From the NCBI GenBank assembly GCA_903879645.1, contig CAIRMK010000216.1, forward strand, positions 1-39,081: a stretch of DNA of 39,081 bases, written 5' to 3'. Source of the stretch: an uncultured Bacteroidota bacterium (lineage in GTDB: Bacteria; Bacteroidota; Bacteroidia; Flavobacteriales; Flavobacteriaceae). The translations under genes were made by a program, and so were the position numbers. Shown piece after piece: positions 10,801 to 18,665 of this stretch (its first letter is position 1; every line of letters begins with the position of its first letter). The notes below the pieces were generated by a model. It ran no database searches, was not told where the DNA came from, and worked only from the letters and a program-made list of their open reading frames with translations.

Positions 10801-12106
10801 TTGTAGTTGAAATTTCTCTAATATTTGTATTTAATAATCCAGTTCCTGTTACTATCAATGAAGGATTATATTTATTATTATTGTTATTTGGAGGAGTGTC
10901 TACTGGTTTTAAGAAGAAATCATTTGGTTGAAAGGGGTGAATATCGGCAGGTGCAATAGCAACAATTTGATTATCGGGTATTGTTGTTGGTATTGTAAGT
11001 GATTTGTCTGTTAAACGTGCTTCTCCTAAATCTTGAAGAGCTACAATATTTCTTAAATTATTATTAGTCGTACTAACGTGATTTTGTTTATTAGTAATCC
11101 AAACTTCAATTCTAGTGATTTGAACTCTACTATCGATTAATGGATAGTTTTTTAAAGCAAAATCATAGCGGTTTCTAAAATATTGAGATAAGAAAAAGTG
11201 TCTATCAGCATCATAAGCTTGGGCAAAGATGTCAAACTTTTGAACAGTTCCTCCTCCTTGAGCAGTAACTGTTTTAGTTTGTGATTTCTGCTCTGCAAAA
11301 ACTCCTGTTACGGTTGTTTTTCCAAACTGGAATTGACCTTTAACACCAAATAAACTTTGAGCTCCTCTAATTAGTGAACTGTTAAGTGGCATACTAACAT
11401 TTCCTACTTCAATTTTTTTTATTATATCGTCTTCTGACGGACTAAAATCTAGTTTAATAAGATTTTGAAAAGCAAAAGTAGAATGGGTATCATAATTTGC
11501 ATTTACATTAACGCGAGTCCCAACTTTTCCCATCAAACTCATGCTGATTCTCTGGTTGAAATCAAATGTGGTAGTAGAACGATTTCTTGGTGAAAAGGAA
11601 GGATTATCTTGCTTAGTATGTCTAAATCCTAAATCAATTTCTACCGAACCTGTTGGTTTTACATCAATTGTATTACTACCAAATATGGTTTCAAAAAAAC
11701 TAGAATTTACATAATATCTAGGCAATAAATTTTTCTTTTTATCTACACTAGCTGCTTTTTTACCATCAATAGCATCTGATTTATCTTTAAAATAATCATG
11801 TATTGACTCTCGAAGCACCATTTGTTCATATTCTTTAGGTGTTAAGATAATAGGATAATTGATATTGAATCCTTCGAAGGTTTTACTTAAAATATAACTG
11901 TCGGTAGTTGGATCATATTTATAGGCCTCAATAATACTTTTTGGATTGTCAATTTTAATTTTTCCTTTATTGTATCCAATGGTGTCAGAACCTTTTGTTT
12001 TGGCAGAATCAACTTGGGAAAATGATGATTGACTCACTAGCATCATTACCATAACGAAGGCTAGTTTACTAATGATATGAGTATATTTATTGTAATGTGT
12101 TTTCAA
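4832..12106 (-). CDS. sprA: SprA, type IX secretion system outer-membrane translocon
   Basis: 2424 residues with an N-terminal signal peptide ending near QSSFSQ. Length, composition (many short aromatic/polar beta-strand-like stretches, Asn-rich loops) and the C-terminal outer-membrane-type end (LRYNFGN, terminal aromatic pattern) fit SprA/Sov, the giant beta-barrel through which type IX secretion cargo, including gliding adhesins, crosses the outer membrane in Bacteroidetes. It follows ruvA with 3 bases between them and precedes gcvH, a gene order I know for Flavobacteriia. No other type IX genes lie in the window. The reading frame is intact over all 7.3 kb. The assignment depends on size, export signal, composition and gene order, since the protein has no short catalytic motif. 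Confidence 0.93.
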   Translation of the reverse strand: MKTHYNKYTHIISKLAFVMVMMLVSQSSFSQVDSAKTKGSDTIGYNKGKIKIDNPKSIIEAYKYDPTTDSYILSKTFEGFNINYPIILTPKEYEQMVLRESIHDYFKDKSDAIDGKKAASVDKKKNLLPRYYVNSSFFETIFGSNTIDVKPTGSVEIDLGFRHTKQDNPSFSPRNRSTTTFDFNQRISMSLMGKVGTRVNVNANYDTHSTFAFQNLIKLDFSPSEDDIIKKIEVGNVSMPLNSSLIRGAQSLFGVKGQFQFGKTTVTGVFAEQKSQTKTVTAQGGGTVQKFDIFAQAYDADRHFFLSQYFRNRYDFALKNYPLIDSRVQITRIEVWITNKQNHVSTTNNNLRNIVALQDLGEARLTDKSLTIPTTIPDNQIVAIAPADIHPFQPNDFFLKPVDTPPNNNNNKYNPSLIVTGTGLLNTNIREISTTNVGFNNSVAVNEGADYSKLENARKLLPNEFTYNAQLGYISLQQRLANDEVLAVAYQYTVGDQVYQVGEFGTDGVEATQVSATGIPTTQSLVLKLLKSSLTDVTKPIWGLMMKNIYQIPSGFQMQKEDFKFNILYSDPSPLNYITKASSTAPALPLGIEETPLLRVFDLDRLNFSNDPQQDGDGFFDFLPGLTVDQQNGRIIFTSAEPFGRHLFEKLRNSPLENYDDYLTSPPPYNENQLKYVYTSLYKTSQTAALQDSQKNKFELRGTFKSSGGDGIPLGAFNVPKGSVSVTAGGRKLVEGVDYTVNYQAGRVQILDPALSASNTPIVVSVENNSSFGQQTKRFYGVNVEHKFTDKFLVGATMLKLSERPYTQKTTYGHESVNNTIYGLNTSYSTQIPFFTRLVNKLPNMDTDVPSNFSFRGEVAYLKPGTPKADKFNGESTVYVEDFEGSQTNIDMKSPYSWFLSSTPVKPTTGAITDYQDFGAASNALDYGFKRAKMAWYTIDPIFYTQLPSGMSDQDFSYNSTRRVYSQELYPSMVIPSGQSQIVNTLDLTYFPKERGPYNFNPASATNGILPNPETNFGGIVRALNSTNFEQANVEYIQFWMMDPYTDPGNPNKPADGNTGRIYFNLGEISEDILQDGRKFYENGVGNNQTLATPTVWGNTPASQSLIYAFDSNQDNRTSQDVGLNGLNDAEEAAKYPAFASFLDPAADDYTYFLNTTGSIFDRYKNYNGTEGNSPINVSDTNRGSTTVPDVEDINRDNTMTTINAYYEYSIKVSPADLASVGNNYITNILPTQVSLPSGETTNARWIQFKIPINQPTNIIGGISDFRSIRFMRMFMTKFSDQMTVRFGSLDLVRGDWIKYNASLDPNDTDITDDNTDYDSFAINTQENGNRTPINYVLPPGVTLEQLYNNNTLIPQNEQSLSIRVGTLTDYGLEPGDSRAVFKNVSVDMRQYKKLRMFLHAEALAPPVDNNPLQDNEMVAFMRFGGDFIDNFYQVEIPLKVTQFNDNTSNGVWPDANQMEISLALLTKLKVLAMSHVYTTPGEIFWANEEDLDPSATNKINKMRFGIRGNPNFGLVRTLMLGLKNQTNVLITPQHPLMPRRLKGEAWFDELRLSEMDNKGGMAAVANMDGNFADFANVSATGKMSTIGFGTLEQGPQQRSMEDDLQYNIVSNMSLGKLLPKKWGVNLPFNYSIGEEFITPKYDPFNQDIELKQLINETTDATAKKNLKDRAIDYTKRKSINFIGIKKQRAEKATPHFYDPENLTLSYTYNEVDRHNYELENYTDQKVSTTADYAFAFKAKPIEPLKQVKRFKKSSYWKLLSDFNFNYVPTNITFSSNITRQFNRQQFRLVDVEGIGLDALYQRNFLFNYQYGFNYNLTKALKINFNATSNNIVKNYMNENNVPDNSYTIWTDYWNPGIPNQHNQQITVNYELPINKIPFLTFVKSNYTYIGTYSWQRSSTALSSAVGDDGITYNLGNSIQNSGAHKLNTQLNMESFYKYIGLSKEKKQVKTAPIGPPKPGEKINSVKAVPTKDVNPFLNGLIGIVTSIKNIQINYTQNEGTSLPGFLPSVGFFGSAKPSLGFAFGGQDDVRFAAAEKGWLTNYPNFNQNYLHTITRTLDFTANMDLFPDFKIDLTGKRTYADNYSEQYDVTNGQYNSRSPYDTGNFAISTVLIKTAFKHSDEFGSAAFDDFRNNRIIIADRLAQNYYNGTSYSLDANGYPSGFGKNKQEVLLPAFLAAYTGSNASNVSLGIFRNIPIPNWNIKYSGLMRYQFFKDKFKRFSIQHGYMASYTINSFRSNLDYNQHANEINPLNGNFYSQTIIGNVNLVEQFNPLIKLDLETKSSFKFLAEVKKDRALSLSFDNNLLTEVKGIEYVIGTGYRFKDVIFSSKLSDDPTGIIKSDINLKIDFSYRNNKTIVRYLDYDNNQLGGGQNIWTGKLTADYSLSKNLTIILYYNHSFSKAVISTSFPMTNIKGGFTLRYNFGN

Positions 12107-12109
12107 AAA

Positions 12110-12691
12110 CTATAAATTTTTTAATGCTTGTTTAATAATCACTTCAACAGTGGCATTCGGATTTTCACTAATTACTTTATCAACTAATTTTTCGGAAGAT
12201 TTTCTAACAAAACCTAAAACTTCCAAAGCAGATAACGCTTCATCTCTATTTGTATTGTGTTTCGACATAGAAACTTCGTCCAAATCGTAAATTTTTAACA
12301 CTTTGTCCTTCAAATCAAGGATAGCACGTTGGGCCGTTTTACCTCCAATCCCTTTAATAGACTGAATGGTAGCCACATCGCCACTTGCCAATGCTTGAAT
12401 AATTTGTTTGGGTTCTAATGAAGATAGCATCGTTCTAGCAATACCCGCACCAATTCCTGAAACCAATAATAACATCTTGAAAATCTCTTTTTCCGATTTT
12501 TCTACAAACCCATACAAAGTATGTGCATCTTCTTTGATTATCAAATGGGTAAAGAGTTTCACAAAATCGGTATTGGGCAACAGCGAATAAGTATGTAAAG
12601 AAATATTAATATGATAACCTACACCATTGCAGTCTATTACTACTTCGGTGGGTGTTTTTTCAACTAATTTTCCTTGAATGTGTGCTATCAT
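12110..12691 (-). CDS. ruvA: Holliday junction branch migration protein RuvA
   Basis: 193 residues, normal for RuvA, which binds four-way DNA junctions as a tetramer and loads the RuvB motor. It starts MIAHIQGKLVEK, the OB-fold domain typical of the family, and has two helix-hairpin-helix motifs (VSGIGAGIA near residue 78 and IKGIGGKTAQ near residue 113) and a C-terminal three-helix domain (from about residue 145) that contacts RuvB. ruvB is not nearby. The gene ends 3 bases before sprA, so the two are probably one transcript. Confidence 0.97.
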   Translation of the reverse strand: MIAHIQGKLVEKTPTEVVIDCNGVGYHINISLHTYSLLPNTDFVKLFTHLIIKEDAHTLYGFVEKSEKEIFKMLLLVSGIGAGIARTMLSSLEPKQIIQALASGDVATIQSIKGIGGKTAQRAILDLKDKVLKIYDLDEVSMSKHNTNRDEALSALEVLGFVRKSSEKLVDKVISENPNATVEVIIKQALKNL

Positions 12692-12710
12692 ACTATCTAT
12701 TATGCAATTC

Positions 12711-12718
12711 CAAATATA
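12711..12718 (-). promoter_or_regulatory. Putative -7 element for ruvA-sprA
   Basis: Minus strand reads TATATTTG, an exact TAnnTTTG, 19 bases before the ruvA ATG. No clear TTG at the usual upstream distance. Confidence 0.45.
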
Positions 12719-12758
12719 ACAAAAAAGTTTAATTAGAGTTGTTTTTGTCGTTTTTCTG

Positions 12759-15057
12759 TTATTTTTTCACTACAAAATTCTTAATTCGTTTGGACTTTTC
12801 TTGAGCATCAACAACGGCAACAGCTGCCATATTAACCATTTCTTCCACACTAGCTCCCAATTGAAAAATATGCACCGGTTTATCCATTCCGAGCATAATA
12901 GGTCCTATAGAATCCACTTTATATAATTCTTTCAATAGTTTATAGGTAATATTTGCAGCTTCTAAATTTGGAAAAATCAAAGTATTTACCTTTTTTACCT
13001 GCTAATTTAGAAAAAGGAAATTTTCCTTTAAGCATTTCTGGATTTAAAGCAAAATCGGCTTGAATTTCCCCATCCACAATTAAATCAGGATAATAATGAT
13101 GTAAATAGGCTACAGCTTCTCTCACTTTATTCGCACTTTCATGTGATGATGAACCAAAATTGGAAAATGAAACCATAGCAATTACAGGTTCAATTCCAAA
13201 CATTCTAACTGTCTTTTCAGTCATTAAAGCAATTTTTGCCAAATCATCCGCTGAGGGATTTGGATTGATAGCAGTATCCGATAAAAACATAGGGCCTCGG
13301 TTGGTCATCATCATATTGGTAGTAGCAATTAATGAGATTCCAGGTGCTTTTCCTATTAATTGCATTAATGGTTTTACAACAGCAGGGTAACTTCTTGAAT
13401 ACCCCGAAACCATGGCGTCTGCATCACCTTGATTGACCATCATGGCTGCAAAATAATTTCGTTCACGCATCCATTTTTGGGCATCAAGCAAAGATATTCC
13501 ACGACGGTTTCTTTCTTTCCAATAAATGTTGGCGTATTCTAAGCGACGTTTGTCTTCTTCTTTTGTTTTTGGATCTAAAATAGGTACATCAGCATCAAAA
13601 CCGATTTCTTCTTTTAATTCTAATATATCCTCTTTTCTTCCTAATAAAATGGGGTGACCAATACCTTCTTCATATACTATTTGAGCTGCTTTCAATACAT
13701 CCAGTTGATCAGCTTCTGCAAAAACAATTCTTTTTGGGTCGGTTTTAGCTCTGTTGGTAAGCAAACGAACCATTTTATTATCAGACCCCATTCGTTCTAA
13801 AAGCTCTTCTTCATATTTTTCCCAATCAGTAATTGGATGTAAAGCGACACCACTATCCATTGCAGCTTTTGCTACGGCGGGAGCCACCATAGTAATCAAT
13901 CTTGGATCGAAAGGTTTTGGAATGATATATTCTCTGCCAAAGTTCAGTTTGGTTTCTCCATAAGCAATATTTACTTGTTCAGGAACCATTTCTTTTGCTA
14001 AAGCAGCCAAAGCACGAACAGCAGCCATCTTCATGGCTTCGTTAATTTTAGTTGCTCTAACATCTAGTGCACCACGGAAAATATAAGGAAAACCAAGTAC
14101 ATTGTTAACTTGGTTAGGATGGTCTGAGCGACCCGTTGCCATAATAATATCTTTTCTTGTAGCTATGGCAATATTATAATCTATTTCGGGTGTTGGATTT
14201 GCCATGGCAAATACAATAGGGTCTTTTGCCATTCCCAACAGCATTTCAGAGGTAAGAATATTTCCTGCCGAAAGGCCTAAAAATACATCAGCATTAATTA
14301 ATGCTTCTTGTAAATTAATGCCTTTTTTACCATACGAATATCTTTTTTGTAAGTCAGATAAATCGTTTCTATCATTAGATAAAACACCTTCTTTATCAAA
14401 CATGATAATGTTTTCTAAGCTTACACCAAGTAAGACATACAAATTAGCGCATGCTAAAGCAGCTGAACCAGCTCCAGAAACTACTAGTTTTACATTTTCA
14501 ATTTTCTTTCCAGCTAGTTCCAATGCATTTAATAAAGCAGCTGACGAAATTATGGCAGTACCATGTTGATCATCATGCATTACAGGGATATTCAATTCTT
14601 CCACCAATCGTCTTTCTATCTCAAATGATTCTGGAGCTTTGATATCTTCAAGATTTATTCCGCCAAAAGTTGGAGCAATGTTTTTTACGGTAGCAATAAA
14701 TTCTTCAATGTCTTTTGTACCTACTTCAATGTCAAATACATCAATGTCAGCAAAAATTTTAAACAATAAAGCTTTTCCTTCCATAACAGGTTTCGAAGCC
14801 TCTGGACCAATATCGCCCAAACCTAAGACAGCTGTGCCATTTGAAATAACCGCTACTAGATTTCCTTTGGAAGTATATTTGTAAACATTGTTAACGTCTT
14901 TTGCAATTTCTAAACAAGGTTCTGCAACACCAGGCGAATAGGCCAAAGACAAATCTCTTTGTGTTGCGTATTTTTTTGTTGGAACAACTTTTATTTTACC
15001 TGGAGTAGGTTTAGCATGATATAAAAGTGCTTCTCTACGTTTACTTGATTTATTCAT
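12759..15057 (-). CDS. maeB: NADP-type malic enzyme fused to phosphotransacetylase-like domain; frameshifted near the C-terminus
   Basis: Malic enzymes of this class decarboxylate malate to pyruvate. The malic domain (about residues 1-430) shows MHDDQHGTAII and the nucleotide-binding VSGAGSAALACANLY; the rest is a phosphotransacetylase-like domain, generally regulatory in MaeB proteins. As written, the frame starting at 15057 stops at 12940 (705 residues). Its last 16 residues are unlike the family, while the adjoining frame continues with IFPNLEAANITYK to 12759. Skipping one base at 12989-12990 joins the two into about 765 residues, the expected full length. The break removes only the last 76 residues, so malic enzyme activity might survive. 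A sequencing error, a recent mutation or programmed recoding are possible; see the finding. Confidence 0.9.
12989..12990 (-). other. Site of single-base frameshift in maeB
   Basis: On the minus strand the codons read GGT AAA AAA GGT AAA; removing one G after the A6 run gives GGT AAA AAA GTA AAT and restores the conserved C-terminal frame. The site is a homopolymer followed by a G pair, where indels are common. Confidence 0.8.
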
Positions 15058-15082
15058 TGTGGTCTTTTTACTTTCTGACTTA

Positions 15083-15090
15083 CAAAGGTA
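15083..15090 (-). promoter_or_regulatory. Putative -7 element for maeB
   Basis: Minus strand reads TACCTTTG, an exact TAnnTTTG, 25 bases before the maeB ATG. No well-spaced TTG was found. Confidence 0.45.
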
Positions 15091-15390
15091 AAAGTATCAA
15101 CCGAAAAAGGAAATTTTTAAGGAGTTTCTTTTAAAAGAAAATTATTTTTATTAGGTTTAATTTTTGAGACAAGAAAATTATAACTTCAACTTTTTTTATC
15201 CTTAAAAATCCATAGATTATCTACATCTCCGACTCGTGTAGAAAGTTTTATATTTCATAAATCACAGATCTTTTTTTAAGTAATAATTGACTTTAAAGGT
15301 AAAATATAGATCTCTGTAGAAATTTCAATTCAACTTCTAGAAAATTAATTCATGCCTTAAAATAACAGTGTAGAATATTTATCAAAAAAC
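15091..15390. other. Intergenic stretch between maeB and the pnp terminator, no gene seen
   Basis: About 300 AT-rich bases. Every short frame is interrupted and I see no RNA gene or mobile-element end. A weak 5-base inverted repeat (CTACA...TGTAG, around 15218-15242) is the only structure noted and is too short to name. Confidence 0.5.
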
Positions 15391-15424
15391 AAACCCCTGA
15401 TTCATTTATTTGAATCAGGGGTTT
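15391..15424 (-). terminator. Intrinsic terminator of pnp
   Basis: Perfect 14-base inverted repeat (15391-15404 and 15411-15424) with a 6-base loop, followed on the minus strand by GTTTTTTG. It lies 20 bases past the pnp stop. Confidence 0.85.
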
Positions 15425-15443
15425 TATATGTTTTAAAATTTAA

Positions 15444-17594
15444 TTATTCCGCTTTAGGAGTAATTTTATTTTCTTCTCTCGGAGGTCTTGGCAATAATGC
15501 TTTTCTAGAAACTTTCTCTTTTCTAGTTTTTGGATCAATACCTAAATATTTCACCATAAACACATCTCCCATATTCACAACATCAGAAACATTTTCTGTT
15601 CTCTCCCAAGCCAATTCAGATACGTGTAATAAAACTTCATTTCCTGGAGCAGCAGTATATTCAACAACAGCACCAAAATCCAACATTTTAATTACTTTCA
15701 CTTCATAAGCTTCACCCATTGCTGGTTTGAAGATAATAGAATCAATCTTAGCCAATACTGCTGCAATTCCATCTGGATCAGTTCCAAGAATTTCAACAAC
15801 ACCTTGCTCATCAACTTCGTTAATAACAATCGTACAACCAGTAGCTTTTTGTAATTCTTGAATCACTTTTCCTCCAGGTCCAATCAACGCACCAATAAAG
15901 TTACCAGGAATAGTTCTCATGATAATTTTTGGAGCATGAACTTTAACGTCAGCGTTTGGTTTGTCAAGAGTTTCTAATATTTTTCCTAAGATATGCAAAC
16001 GTCCATCACGAGCTTGAGCTAATGCTTGCTCCATGATTTCATATTTCAATCCGTCAATTTTAATATCCATTTGACAAGCTGTAATACCTTCTGAAGTTCC
16101 AGTTACCTTGAAATCCATATCTCCTAAATGATCTTCATCACCTAAAATATCAGATAAAACTGCAAAACGATCACCGTCAGTAATCAATCCCATAGCAATT
16201 CCAGAAACCGGACGAATCATTTGAATACCAGCATCCATTAATGATAATGTTCCAGCACAAACGGTAGCCATAGAAGACGAACCATTAGATTCTAATACTT
16301 CAGAAACTACACGAATTGTATAAGGACAATCAGCAGGAATCATGTTTTTTAAGGCACGTTGTGCCAAGTTTCCGTGACCAACTTCTCTTCTTGAAGTTCC
16401 TCTTAACGGACGAGCTTCTCCAGTTGAAAATGGTGGGAAATTATAGTGTAAATAGAATTTTTCTTCTCCTTGTTCAGATGGTGAATCAATTTGGTTAGCT
16501 TCTCTAGAAGTTCCTAAAGTTGCTGTAGCCAAAGCTTGAGTTTCTCCACGAGTAAACAATGCCGAACCGTGAACTGATGGTAAATAATTTACTTCACTCC
16601 AAATTGGTCTGATTTCAGTAGTTTTTCTTCCGTCAAGACGAGTTCCTAAATCTAAAGTCACATTACGAACTGCTTCTTTGTTGACTTTGTAGAAATATTT
16701 TCCAACTAAATCTCCATTTTCTGCTAATTCTTCTTCTGTAAATAAAGCTTTTACTTCTTCTTTTACAGCATCAAATGAAGCCGAACGTTCGTGTTTAGCC
16801 GAACCTTTGCTAGCAATAGCGTAAATTTTATCATAAGCTGCTGCTTTTACTTTAGCGTAAATAGCATCATCAGATTTTTCTTGTTCATAAGTACGAACTT
16901 CTTTTTTACCAAAAGCAGCTTGCAAACGTTCTTGTGCAGCAATTTGGTTTTTAATATGTTCGTGAGCAAATTTAATGGCTTCTACCATTTCTGCTTCTGA
17001 AATTTCTTTCATTTCACCTTCTACCATTGCGATAGAATCAGTTGAAGCTCCAATCATCATGTCGATATCAGACAATTCTAATTGTGCACGACTTGGATTG
17101 ATGATGAATTTACCGTCAATTCTTCCAACTCTAGCTTCAGAAATTAAAGTTTCAAATGGAATGTCAGACAATGCAAGCGCTGCCGAAGCTGCTAATCCTG
17201 CTAATGCATCTGGCATAACGTTATCATCATGAGACATTAATTGAATCATAACTTGAACTTCTGCATGGTAATCTGATGGGAAAAGCGGACGTAATACACG
17301 GTCAACTAATCGCATTGTTAGCACTTCGCTATCACTTGGACGTGCTTCTCTTTTGAAGAAACCACCAGGAAAACGACCTGCTGCTGCAAATTTTTCACGA
17401 TAATCTACCGTTAACGGTAAAAAGTCGATACCTGGACTTGCTTTTCTTGATGATACAACTGTTCCTAAGATTACAGTGTTACCAATTCTTACTACTACAG
17501 ATCCGTCAGCTTGTTTAGCCAAACGACCTGTCTCGATTGTGATGTTTCTGCCATCACCTAAATCGATACTTTCTACAAATAATTGTGGAATCAT
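15444..17594 (-). CDS. pnp: Polyribonucleotide nucleotidyltransferase (PNPase)
   Basis: 716 residues, the usual PNPase length. PNPase degrades RNA 3' to 5' by phosphorolysis in the cytoplasm. Domains in order: first RNase PH-like domain (about 1-235, with [12 protein letters not shown]), a helical linker, second RNase PH-like domain (about 310-545; [15 protein letters not shown] and the [15 protein letters not shown] catalytic region), a KH domain ([15 protein letters not shown]) and a C-terminal S1 domain ending near KVSRKALL. The start MIPQLF matches relatives. It is downstream of rpsO as in many bacteria, with a terminator hairpin and a structured leader between the two genes. Confidence 0.98.
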   Translation of the reverse strand: MIPQLFVESIDLGDGRNITIETGRLAKQADGSVVVRIGNTVILGTVVSSRKASPGIDFLPLTVDYREKFAAAGRFPGGFFKREARPSDSEVLTMRLVDRVLRPLFPSDYHAEVQVMIQLMSHDDNVMPDALAGLAASAALALSDIPFETLISEARVGRIDGKFIINPSRAQLELSDIDMMIGASTDSIAMVEGEMKEISEAEMVEAIKFAHEHIKNQIAAQERLQAAFGKKEVRTYEQEKSDDAIYAKVKAAAYDKIYAIASKGSAKHERSASFDAVKEEVKALFTEEELAENGDLVGKYFYKVNKEAVRNVTLDLGTRLDGRKTTEIRPIWSEVNYLPSVHGSALFTRGETQALATATLGTSREANQIDSPSEQGEEKFYLHYNFPPFSTGEARPLRGTSRREVGHGNLAQRALKNMIPADCPYTIRVVSEVLESNGSSSMATVCAGTLSLMDAGIQMIRPVSGIAMGLITDGDRFAVLSDILGDEDHLGDMDFKVTGTSEGITACQMDIKIDGLKYEIMEQALAQARDGRLHILGKILETLDKPNADVKVHAPKIIMRTIPGNFIGALIGPGGKVIQELQKATGCTIVINEVDEQGVVEILGTDPDGIAAVLAKIDSIIFKPAMGEAYEVKVIKMLDFGAVVEYTAAPGNEVLLHVSELAWERTENVSDVVNMGDVFMVKYLGIDPKTRKEKVSRKALLPRPPREENKITPKAE

Positions 17595-17618
17595 AAATTT
17601 TTCCTTTTTAATTTTACA

Positions 17619-17707
17619 TTGGTTTTCCGCCTGTCAGCAGAGTTGTTGTGTTGTTTGTCCCGATAGTAAGTCGGATTGTAGTTGTTGTATTCCCAATGAA
17701 AAACCAA
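17619..17707 (-). promoter_or_regulatory. Structured leader of pnp (possible autoregulatory RNA)
   Basis: Between rpsO's terminator and the pnp ATG, 17698-17707 and 17619-17628 are complementary over 10 positions on the minus-strand RNA (one G-U). They enclose about 69 bases that include a smaller inverted repeat (17658-17675, UCCGA with UCGGGA). In E. coli, PNPase controls its own message through a leader stem cut by RNase III. Whether this leader works that way is inference. Confidence 0.35.
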
Positions 17708-17733
17708 ACTTTTTTAATATAAAAGCTAAAAAA

Positions 17734-17755
17734 AAGAGGCGCAAAAGCACCTCTT
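17734..17755 (-). terminator. Intrinsic terminator of rpsO
   Basis: Nine-base inverted repeat (17734-17742 and 17747-17755, one G-U) with a UUUU loop, followed on the minus strand by a T run. It lies 11 bases past the rpsO stop and would limit readthrough into pnp. Confidence 0.75.
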
Positions 17756-17765
17756 ATAATTTGTA

Positions 17766-18035
17766 TTATTTTCTAATACCTAATTCTTTAATTAATTCAC
17801 GATATTTTACAACATCTTTCTTTTTCAAGTAATCAAGAAGACTTCTTCTTTTTCCTACCAAAAGAACTAACGAACGCTCAGTATTATAATCATGACGATT
17901 TTTTTTCAAGTGCTCAGTTAAGTGAGAGATTCTAAATGTGAAAAGTGCTACTTGACCTTCTGTAGAACCTGTGTTTTCAGCTTTTCCTCCGTGTTTAGCG
18001 AAGATTTCAGCTTTAGTTTCTTTACTTAAATACAT
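17766..18035 (-). CDS. rpsO: 30S ribosomal protein S15
   Basis: 89 residues, the standard size. S15 binds 16S rRNA early in small-subunit assembly. The conserved run GSTEGQVALFTFRISHLTEH and the C-terminal LVGKRRSLLDYLKKKD are unmistakable. It has a near-consensus promoter 58 bases upstream, its own terminator, and pnp downstream, the classical rpsO-pnp arrangement. Confidence 0.99.
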   Translation of the reverse strand: MYLSKETKAEIFAKHGGKAENTGSTEGQVALFTFRISHLTEHLKKNRHDYNTERSLVLLVGKRRSLLDYLKKKDVVKYRELIKELGIRK

Positions 18036-18092
18036 TCCAATATTATTTTAAATGATTATTATGTATGAATTAAGATTTTCTCAATTCGAGCG

Positions 18093-18122
18093 CAAAAGTA
18101 CACTTTTTTTTTAAGAACACAA
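18093..18122 (-). promoter_or_regulatory. Bacteroidetes-type promoter of rpsO
   Basis: On the minus strand TTG (18122-18120), a 19-base spacer, and TACTTTTG (18100-18093): an exact match to the TTG-N19-TAnnTTTG consensus of this phylum, ending 57 bases before the rpsO ATG. Confidence 0.7.
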
Positions 18123-18164
18123 GAGAAATAGCTATTTATTGATTTTTTTGTAACTAATTTGTCA

Positions 18165-18620
18165 CTAAAACAATTTGGCAACTTCTTCATTTACAAATTC
18201 TAAAAAGCGTTCATCTTTTTCTGAAAAGGGGTCAATTGAATGACTATCAATGTCAATTTGACCAATACTCTCTCCATTAACAAATAGTGGAATTACAATT
18301 TCCGACTTCACAGTAAAACTACAAGCGATATAATTGTCTTGAGCACTAACATCAGGAACAACAAAATTTTTATTGGATTCAGCTACTTGTCCACATATTC
18401 CTTTTCCAAATGGTATTACAATGTGGTCTGTTTTGGCTCCAAAATAAGGTCCAAGATGTAAAGTTTTGGCCTCATGATTAGCAAAATAAAATCCAACCCA
18501 ATTGTAATAAGGTATGGTGTCTGATAAGTACTGGCAAAGAGTTTTCAATTTATCTTCTCTTGTTGAAGTTGCATTAGAAAGAATGCTAATAACTTCAGAT
18601 TTTAAATCGTCAAAATTCAT
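18165..18620 (-). CDS. GAF-domain protein, free methionine-(R)-sulfoxide reductase homologue
   Basis: 151 residues, one GAF domain, the size of fRMsr (MsrC), which reduces free methionine-R-sulfoxide in the cytoplasm. The family core is visible: GWVGFY-like YNWVGFYF at residue 39, IPFGKGICG with Cys76, and DNYIAC with Cys100 followed by SEIVIPL. These correspond to the two cysteines described as catalytic and resolving in yeast fRMsr. The third active-site cysteine, normally just before IPFG, is Asp65 here. The gene diverges from xrtF with 45 bases between starts. Activity is likely but not certain because of the missing cysteine; a ligand-sensing GAF protein is the alternative. Confidence 0.8.
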   Translation of the reverse strand: MNFDDLKSEVISILSNATSTREDKLKTLCQYLSDTIPYYNWVGFYFANHEAKTLHLGPYFGAKTDHIVIPFGKGICGQVAESNKNFVVPDVSAQDNYIACSFTVKSEIVIPLFVNGESIGQIDIDSHSIDPFSEKDERFLEFVNEEVAKLF

Positions 18621-18636
18621 ATTCTAATTTTTTTTA

Positions 18637-18644
18637 CAAAAGTA
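18637..18644 (-). promoter_or_regulatory. Putative -7 element for the GAF-domain gene
   Basis: Minus strand reads TACTTTTG, an exact TAnnTTTG, 16 bases before the ATG at 18620. No TTG at the standard distance, so this is the -7 half only. Confidence 0.4.
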
Positions 18645-18665
18645 ATACTTACTTTTACATAAAAT

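Noticed and set aside
12759-12980. Separate 73-residue gene after maeB
   Set aside because: It is the displaced C-terminus of the malic enzyme fusion: the sequence continues the phosphotransacetylase domain, begins at a TTG inside that domain, and joins the main frame by skipping one base.
12985-12998. Programmed -1 frameshift at A6G in maeB
   Set aside because: The zero-frame phase is AAA AAA G, not A AAA AAG, and a -1 step leads at once to AGG TAA, a stop. Only a +1 step gives the conserved frame, so an indel is the simpler reading.
13160-14884. Several plus-strand frames opposite maeB
   Set aside because: All are antisense shadows of the malic enzyme gene; composition follows its codon pattern.
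15218-15242. Terminator or small RNA in the maeB-pnp gap
   Set aside because: The inverted repeat has only five paired bases and no T run directly after it.
16316-17232. Plus-strand open frames opposite pnp
   Set aside because: They are antisense shadows of a highly conserved gene, with no recognisable protein features or promoters.
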